NCBI GenBank assembly: GCA_937919625.1
Contig: CALFRK010000002.1
Span: 21,366-85,365, forward strand
Direction of reading: 5' to 3'
Length of the DNA: 64,000 bases
DNA from: an uncultured Ilumatobacter sp.
GTDB taxonomy: Bacteria; Actinomycetota; Acidimicrobiia; Acidimicrobiales; Ilumatobacteraceae
Shown here: positions 59,101 to 64,000 of the stretch, piece by piece
Numbering within the stretch: position 1 is the stretch's first letter
Layout of the letters: each line of letters begins with the position of its first letter
Made by a program: the position numbers and the translations under genes
The notes under the pieces: model-generated
Told to the model about the DNA's origin: nothing
Seen by the model: the letters and a program-made list of their open reading frames with translations, nothing else
Database searches by the model: none

Positions 59101-60795
59101 TCACTGATTTCGGTGGGTGGAGGCGTTTTCCCACGAACTTCTAAGTCGATCGAAATCAGTCCGCAGATGCAGGTGGCGCTGGGGATCGTCGAATCGCGGC
59201 TGACACCCAACGAGCTGATTCGGGCGGTGCTGCGTGCCCCCGTCGACCTGCTGTGGAACGGCGGCATCGGTACCTACATCAAGGCATCGACCGAGACCGA
59301 CGCCCAGGTCGGTGACCGAGCCAGCGATGCCGTGCGGGTCGACGCCGCTGAGTTGCGCTGTCGGATGGTCGGTGAGGGCGGCAACCTGGGGGTTACACAG
59401 CTCGGTCGCGTCGAATATGCGATCGGCGGTGGACTGATCTACACCGACGCCATCGACAACAGCGCCGGTGTCGACTGCAGCGACCACGAGGTCAATATCA
59501 AGATCCTGTTGGGGGCCGTGGTAGCAGACGGCGAGATGACCCTCAAACAACGCAACAAGCTCCTGGAGGAGATGACCGACGAGGTCGGCGAGCTCGTGCT
59601 CGATAACAATCGTGCCCAAACTCTGGCGTTGTTGATTGCCCGCACCCAGGGCCTGGCGATGGTGAACGTGCACGCCCGGTATCTCGATCTGCTCGAGAGG
59701 GAGGGCTGGCTCGACCGTGCACTCGAGTTCCTGCCGACCGACAAACAGATCGCCGAACGGCAGGCGAACGGATCGGGTCTCCGTGCGCCCGAGTTCGCCG
59801 TGATGATCGCCTACACCAAGAACGCCAACATCAGCGAGATCCTCGCCACAGATCTGCCTGATGTTCCTGTGCTGCAGAACGATCTTGTCTCGTATTTCCC
59901 GACGCCGCTGCGCGAGGTGTACCGCGAGTACATCGGTCGCCACCGCCTTCGTCGCGAGATCGCCGCGACGCAGCTCGTGAATCAAATGGTCAACCTGTCG
60001 GGTATCTCCTACGACAACCGCATGACCGAGGACACGGGTGCCTCCGTCGCCGACGTGGGCAGGGCTTGGCTGGTTGCTCGCGAGGTATTGGGTTTTCCGG
60101 ACTGGTGGAAAGAGATCGGCGATCTCGATGGTCTCGCTCTCGACGATCGGCTCGACGTATTGCTCGACTGTCGGCGCACCGCCGAGCGCTGCTCGCTGTG
60201 GTTCCTGCGCCACCGGCGACCACCCGTCGACATCGACGAGGAGGTCGCCCGTTTTCGCGAGCCGGTACAGAGATTGGCGCTCGAACTCGGTGGATGTCTG
60301 AAGGGCCCGATGCGGCGTGCGATGACCTCGCTGGTCAAACAGCGCGTCAAGCGCGGTGTTCCTCAGGAGTTGGCCGAGCGGTCGGCGGTGTGGCCACTGC
60401 TTCACACCACGTTCGATGTGATCGAACTGGCGGATCGAGATGGCACCGATCCCGTCGAGGCGGCCGCTGCCTACTGGGAGCTGTTCGATCGGTTCGAGCT
60501 GATGTGGCTGTGGGATGCGGTCGGGGCGCTGCCGCGCTCGGATCGTTGGCAAACCCAGGCCAGGGGGGCGTTGCGCGACGACTTGCTGACGGCGCTGGCC
60601 GAGCTGACCGGAAATGTGATCGAGGCAGGTGACGGTTCTGTCGGCTCGTGGTTGGGCGCCAACGAACGTGCTGTCGAGCGGGCGACCTCGCTGTTGATGG
60701 AGATCAGGCGGGCTGAGTCATTCGATGTCACCAATCTCTCGGTGGCGTTGCGCCAGCTCCGCAACCTGGCGCTGACATCGGTGCGCCACGCCTGA
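56107..60795 (+). CDS. gdh: NAD-specific glutamate dehydrogenase, giant type
   Basis: A 1562-residue L-180-type NAD-GDH, interconverting glutamate and 2-oxoglutarate for catabolism, as in Mycobacterium (Rv2476c) and Streptomyces. The long N-terminal region contains ACT-like segments. The catalytic core is at about 770-1150: [46 protein letters not shown], and the NAD region with [16 protein letters not shown]. A large C-terminal helical domain follows. The ATG at 56107 has GGGAGG 5 nt upstream. The 230-bp gap before it holds no gene. Mycobacterial Gdh is inhibited by GarA; no garA is seen here. Confidence 0.94.
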   Translation: [1562 protein letters not shown]

Positions 60796-60839
60796 GCGAC
60801 ACCGTGGCGGCGATCTCGAGCGGTAGCGTCGGAAGCGTC

Positions 60840-62225
60840 ATGTCGACTCCTCCTCGCTATCGATTCGCTCCGTCGCCGACCGGCTTCTTCCATGTCGGCG
60901 GTGCTCGTACGGCGTTGTTCAACTGGGCGCTTGCCCGCTCGACCGGAGGCACCTTCGTGCTGCGGATCGAAGATACCGATGAGGCCCGCAACAAGCCCGA
61001 GTGGACGCAGGGCATCATCGATTCGCTGGCGTGGATCGGAATTTCGGCTGATGACCCGCACTTTGAGGGCCCGCTGTTCCAGAGCGCGTACGCCGATGCT
61101 CATCTGGCCGCCGCCCAGCGGCTGTACGAGGGCGGACACGCCTACTACTGCGAGATGACCCCCGACGAGATTCAAACATTGGCGAAGGCCGAGGGCGTGA
61201 CGGGGTATGCCGGCTGGTCTCGCGATCTCGGCCTCGGGCCTGGTGCCGGTCGGGTGCTGCGATTTCGGGTTCCTGACGGAGCGACGGTCGTGCGCGACCA
61301 GGTTCGCGGCGAGGTCGAGTTCGACAACTCGGTGATCGAGGATTTTGTGTTGGTGCGCAGCAATGGCACACCGGTGTTCCTGTTGGCCAACGTGGTCGAC
61401 GACATGTCGATGGGCATCACCAATGTTGTGCGGGCCGAGGAACATTTGCCGAACACACCCAAGCAGCAGCTGATCTGGCAGGCCCTGGGCCACGCGCCGC
61501 CTGTGTGGGCCCATGTGCCGGTGCTCGTGAACGAACAACGCAAGAAGCTGTCGAAGCGGCGTGACAAGGTGGCGCTCGAGCAGTACCGCGACGAGGGCTA
61601 TCTCGCCGACGCGATGGTCAACTATCTGATGACGCTCGGTTGGTCGCCGGGCGAGCAGGAGATCCAGCCGTGGTCGGTGATGGAGCAGGCGTTCCGACTG
61701 GAGGATGTAAACCTGTCGCCGGCCTTTTTCGACATCAAGAAGCTGGGTGCGTTCAACGGTGCCTACATCCGCATGATGAACAACGATGATTTGGGCGACG
61801 CCTGCCTGCCGTGGCTGCCCGAGTCGTGGGGCCCTGAACCGTTTCGCTCGATGGTGCCGTTCATTCGCGAGCGTTTGAAGACTCTGGCCGAGGCGCCTGA
61901 CGCGGTTGACTTCATGTACGCCTCCGATCCCGAGATCGACGACGCATCGTGGGACAAGGCGTTTGCTCCCGACTATGCCCTGCCGCTGCTGCGTCACGTC
62001 GCCGAAGCGTACGTAGTGTGTGACTGGGACCATGCCACGCTGAAGGCCGTGATGGAAGAGCTGATGGAGCGGTTCGAGGTCAAGCTCGGTAAAGCGTCGG
62101 CGGCGACCAGGGTGGCAGTGACGGGCCGTTCGGTCGGGCCGCCACTGTTCGAAGCGCTCGAGGTGATGGGACGCGATGAATCACTGCGTCGGCTCCATGC
62201 AGCGTTGAATCGGTTGGGCGGATGA
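60840..62225 (+). CDS. gltX: Glutamyl-tRNA synthetase
   Basis: Class I synthetase of 461 residues: PSPTGFFHVGGARTALFNW is the HIGH-type motif, LRIEDTDEARNKPE follows, and KKLSKRRD is the KMSKS equivalent. In bacteria without GlnRS it charges both tRNA-Glu and tRNA-Gln, the latter being then amidated. Both tRNAs lie about 0.85 kb downstream. The ATG at 60840 is preferred to an upstream GTG. It starts 45 bp after gdh. Confidence 0.95.
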   Translation: MSTPPRYRFAPSPTGFFHVGGARTALFNWALARSTGGTFVLRIEDTDEARNKPEWTQGIIDSLAWIGISADDPHFEGPLFQSAYADAHLAAAQRLYEGGHAYYCEMTPDEIQTLAKAEGVTGYAGWSRDLGLGPGAGRVLRFRVPDGATVVRDQVRGEVEFDNSVIEDFVLVRSNGTPVFLLANVVDDMSMGITNVVRAEEHLPNTPKQQLIWQALGHAPPVWAHVPVLVNEQRKKLSKRRDKVALEQYRDEGYLADAMVNYLMTLGWSPGEQEIQPWSVMEQAFRLEDVNLSPAFFDIKKLGAFNGAYIRMMNNDDLGDACLPWLPESWGPEPFRSMVPFIRERLKTLAEAPDAVDFMYASDPEIDDASWDKAFAPDYALPLLRHVAEAYVVCDWDHATLKAVMEELMERFEVKLGKASAATRVAVTGRSVGPPLFEALEVMGRDESLRRLHAALNRLGG

Positions 62226-62234
62226 CGAGGCGAT

Positions 62235-62966
62235 ATGGGTGACGATCGTTTCGGTGACGAGCTGAGTTTGCAGCCGCTGGACGATGTTGTCGATCGCTCG
62301 TCTGCCGAGCAGGTCGTTCACGCCGAGACGCCCTGGTGGCGAATCGGCCCATCGTGGAACCGCGTGTTGATCGGTGTCTTCATGGTGTTGTTCGTGTACT
62401 ACGGCGTCACGCTGATTCAGGTGATGTCGACCGCCCGGTCGCACACTTCTACGCAGGTTGACGCGATCGTTGTGCTCGGAGTCGCCCAATACGACGGCCG
62501 CCCGTCGCCACAGTTGGCGGCTCGGCTCGATCATGTCGTCACGTTGTGGAACGACGATGTGGCCCCCGCTGTCGTGGTGACCGGCGGCAAGCAGCCTGGA
62601 GACCGGTTCACCGAAGCCGAAGCGTCGCAGATCTATCTGGTCGATCGTGGCGTGCCCGCCGACGTGATCCTGATGGAGGACCAGGGCACCACTACCTTCG
62701 AGTCGTTGGATGCGGTGGCGAGAATCTTGGAGGACGCCGATCTGGGTGCTGGCGATCGGGTGGAGGTGGTCGTGGTCACCGATCCGTACCACGCCTTTAG
62801 ATCGAAGCTGACCGCCGAGGAGGTGGGTTTGAAGGCCCACGTTTCGTCGACGCCCAATAGTGTGGTCACCGGCTGGACGTCGCTGCGTCGCCAGGTGACC
62901 GAGGCGGCCGGCATCTCTGTCGGTCGAATCGTCGGTTTCGAGCGTCTGAGCGAGCTCACCGGCTGA
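62235..62966 (+). CDS. DUF218/YdcF-like membrane protein
   Basis: A 243-residue protein with one N-terminal span (WNRVLIGVFMVLFVYYGVTLI, residues ~42-62) and an exported DUF218 domain: AIVVLGVAQYDGRPSPQLAARLDH, VVVTGGKQPGDRFTEAEA, MEDQGTTTFESL and VVTDPYHAFRSKLTA. The family (YdcF, SanA, ElyC) is linked to envelope or vancomycin phenotypes, but the reaction is unknown. It starts 10 bp after gltX; same operon. Confidence 0.9.
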   Translation: MGDDRFGDELSLQPLDDVVDRSSAEQVVHAETPWWRIGPSWNRVLIGVFMVLFVYYGVTLIQVMSTARSHTSTQVDAIVVLGVAQYDGRPSPQLAARLDHVVTLWNDDVAPAVVVTGGKQPGDRFTEAEASQIYLVDRGVPADVILMEDQGTTTFESLDAVARILEDADLGAGDRVEVVVVTDPYHAFRSKLTAEEVGLKAHVSSTPNSVVTGWTSLRRQVTEAAGISVGRIVGFERLSELTG

Positions 62967-63068
62967 GATCGCTGGCACGGTTTCTGGCATGCCGTTTGGG
63001 CTGCGACCGGGCTGCGTTCGAGGGGGTGGGCAGGCCCTGGCCCGGCGATACACTGCGTCGTCGCCCAT

Positions 63069-63143
63069 TGGGGTGTGGTGTAATTGGCAACACGGCAGTT
63101 TCTGGTTCTGTTATTCAAGGTTCGATTCCTTGCACCCCAACCA
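63069..63143 (+). tRNA. tRNA-Gln (anticodon CUG)
   Basis: Full cloverleaf: acceptor TGGGGTG pairs CACCCCA, D arm GTGT/ACAC, and anticodon stem GCAG/CTGT with loop containing CTG. The T arm has TTCGATT. Discriminator A at 63140 and an encoded CCA (63141-63143). It sits 102 bp after the DUF218 gene. Confidence 0.92.
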
Positions 63144-63195
63144 CCGGCTTCGTCCGGTTACATAACCCCTGGCGGTAACGTCGGGGACGCAGCTT

Positions 63196-63268
63196 GGCCC
63201 GTTCGTCTAGTGGCCTAGGACACCACCCTCTCAAGGTGGCGGCACGGGTTCGAACCCCGTACGGGCTA
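63196..63268 (+). tRNA. tRNA-Glu (anticodon CUC)
   Basis: Acceptor GGCCCGT pairs ACGGGCT (first pair G-U). The anticodon arm is CCACC/GGTGG with loop CTCTCAA, anticodon CTC. T loop TTCGAAC. No CCA is encoded (discriminator A is followed by CGA). An integrase gene begins 101 bp downstream, so this tRNA 3' end is the probable attachment site. Confidence 0.93.
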
Positions 63269-63284
63269 CGAAGAAAACACCAGG

Positions 63285-63318
63285 TCAGAGGCCCTCGTAA
63301 GAGGGTCTCTTTCCATTT
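63285..63318 (+). terminator. Terminator after tRNA-Glu
   Basis: Hairpin AGAGGCCCTC-GTAA-GAGGGTCTCT (10 bp with one G-U, GTAA loop) followed by TTTCC and ATTTCC. It would end the tRNA transcript before the integrase. Confidence 0.65.
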
Positions 63319-63368
63319 CCGGATGCGTCTGCTACTCCTTGCTGCTCTTTTGGTGTATGGGAGGTGTC

Positions 63369-63695
63369 ATGACGGGGCACATCCGCAAGCGAGGCGACGC
63401 CTGGGAGCTTCGGGTGTATGTCGGCGTCGACGCCGTCACCGGGAAGAAGCGTTACGCCACCGGGAGCATTCGCGGCGGCAAGCGTGACGGTGAGCGGGCG
63501 CTTGTCGAACTCGCCGCAGACGCCCAACGCGGAAAGCTGTCCCGTACGAACACAGCGGTGGCCGAGCTGCTTGACGCATGGTTCGATCAGGCGCCGCAGG
63601 ACTTCTCGCCGAAGACGGTGGTCGAGACTCGGGGCTTCATCGATCTCAACCTCAGGCCAGCCCTCGGCACGGTTCCGCTGACCCGTCTCAAGTCA
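63369..63695 (+). pseudogene. Tyrosine integrase, N-terminal part only (truncated)
   Basis: Starts MTGHIRKRGDAWELRVYVG after a good Shine-Dalgarno GGGAGG. It holds an arm-binding domain (VTGKKRYATGSIRGGKRDGERALVE) and the first part of the SAM-like core-binding domain (LLDAWFDQAPQDFSPKTVVE, NLRPALGTVPLTRLKSD). At about 63690-63697 integrase similarity stops and a helicase-type sequence begins in another frame. The catalytic domain (Arg-His-Arg-Tyr) is absent, so it cannot recombine DNA. It lies next to tRNA-Glu, a typical insertion site. Confidence 0.75.
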
Positions 63696-64000
63696 GATCC
63701 AGGCTGTCCGCGCAATCACCGAAGGCCGACGACGCGTCACCACGATCATCGGTCCGACCGGCGCCGGGAAGACGACGATACTCCAAGCCGTCGGCCGATC
63801 AGTCGAGTACGCGGCACGCGACGTGACGGTGTTGTGTCTGTCGGCCGCCGCAGCGCGGGTCGTCACCGAAGAGACCGGCATGGCGGCGCACACGATCGCG
63901 TCGTGGCGGATCGGCCGAGTCGACCTCCCGTCAGGTGGGGTGGTGATCGTTGACGAAGCATCGATGGTCCCCACCCTCGTCCTCGACGAACTCGTCGCCG
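63694..64000 (+). pseudogene. TraA/MobF relaxase helicase-domain fragment, runs off window
   Basis: In the frame beginning at 63697 the sequence reads QAVRAITEGRRRVTTIIGPTG, then GAGKTTILQAV (Walker A), SAAAARVVTEETGMAAHTI, and VVIVDEASMVP (Walker B DEAS). This is the RecD-like helicase domain of conjugative relaxases of the TraA/TrwC type. Its N-terminal relaxase part is missing because the reading joins the truncated integrase. The frame is open to the window end, so length is unknown. It marks a conjugative or mobilisable element that has been rearranged. Confidence 0.7.

Noticed and set aside
63144..63195. Third tRNA or terminator between tRNA-Gln and tRNA-Glu
   Set aside because: Only a small CCGG/CCGG hairpin is present, without a T tract or cloverleaf.

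Overview
This window is a stretch of a high-GC actinobacterial chromosome. I infer an Acidimicrobiia/Ilumatobacter-like organism. The signs are a PASTA-type kinase, a giant NAD-dependent glutamate dehydrogenase, F420-type oxidoreductases, the gene order iscS-mnmA-(MetE-like)-ligA known from Mycobacterium, a secreted protein with the PCRLxD surface domain, and many genes whose only upstream signal is a TANNNT box 5-10 nt before the start codon (leaderless or near-leaderless transcripts). I assigned no taxon by search.

Layout. 1-8.6 kb: an alpha/beta hydrolase, an MFS transporter, MurA with a natural Cys-to-Asp active-site change, a NifU-like protein, MeaB GTPase, an enoyl-CoA hydratase, a GT4 glycosyltransferase, AzlCD and an SRPBCC protein. 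8.6-21.8 kb: GalT, a methyltransferase, IscS, MnmA, a MetE-like protein, LigA, an amino-acid racemase, a PASTA protein with a degenerate kinase domain, and a GerMN lipoprotein. 21.8-30.4 kb: an MBL hydrolase, an SDR, an SCP2 protein, an enolase-superfamily racemase/OSBS beside a COG3375-type acyltransferase, SerA, a PEP-mutase-like protein, PyrF, a ferredoxin and a sunset-domain protein. 30.5-51.3 kb is rich in branched-chain amino-acid genes: leuA, leuD, leuC with a divergent IclR regulator, leuB, ilvE and cimA. They are interspersed with a DEAD-box helicase, lipoproteins, FKBP, an ABC1 kinase, GreA and an agmatinase-family enzyme. 51.3-63 kb: an LLM oxidoreductase, DUF2237, a PPOX-like protein, purE-purK, a VIT1-like transporter, the giant GDH, gltX and a DUF218 protein. 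63-64 kb: tRNA-Gln, tRNA-Glu, then a truncated tyrosine integrase running directly into a TraA/MobF-type helicase fragment, i.e. the edge of an integrated element.

Most notable non-coding content. (1) Between agmatinase and cimA, about 1.2 kb has no credible gene. It holds ten short hairpins about 39 nt apart. Read on the minus strand, each has a GCAA (once GUAA) tetraloop, a GNRA loop, on a stem whose sequence changes from copy to copy with pairing kept. This strongly suggests a structured RNA I cannot match to a known class. (2) leuA and cimA each have an apparent leader-peptide attenuator: a 13-residue leader with four consecutive Leu codons before leuA, and an 11-residue Ile/Leu-rich leader followed by a strong terminator before cimA. 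(3) Two dispersed palindromic repeat families share a GTGCC(A/T)GGCAC core, and their copies mostly sit exactly at gene 3' ends.

How the genes work together: CimA, LeuA, LeuCD, LeuB and IlvE cover citramalate entry to isoleucine and the leucine branch, with control by attenuation (leuA, cimA) and probably by the IclR protein (leuCD). GDH, GltX, tRNA-Gln and tRNA-Glu form a glutamate-centred group. IscS supplies sulfur to MnmA.
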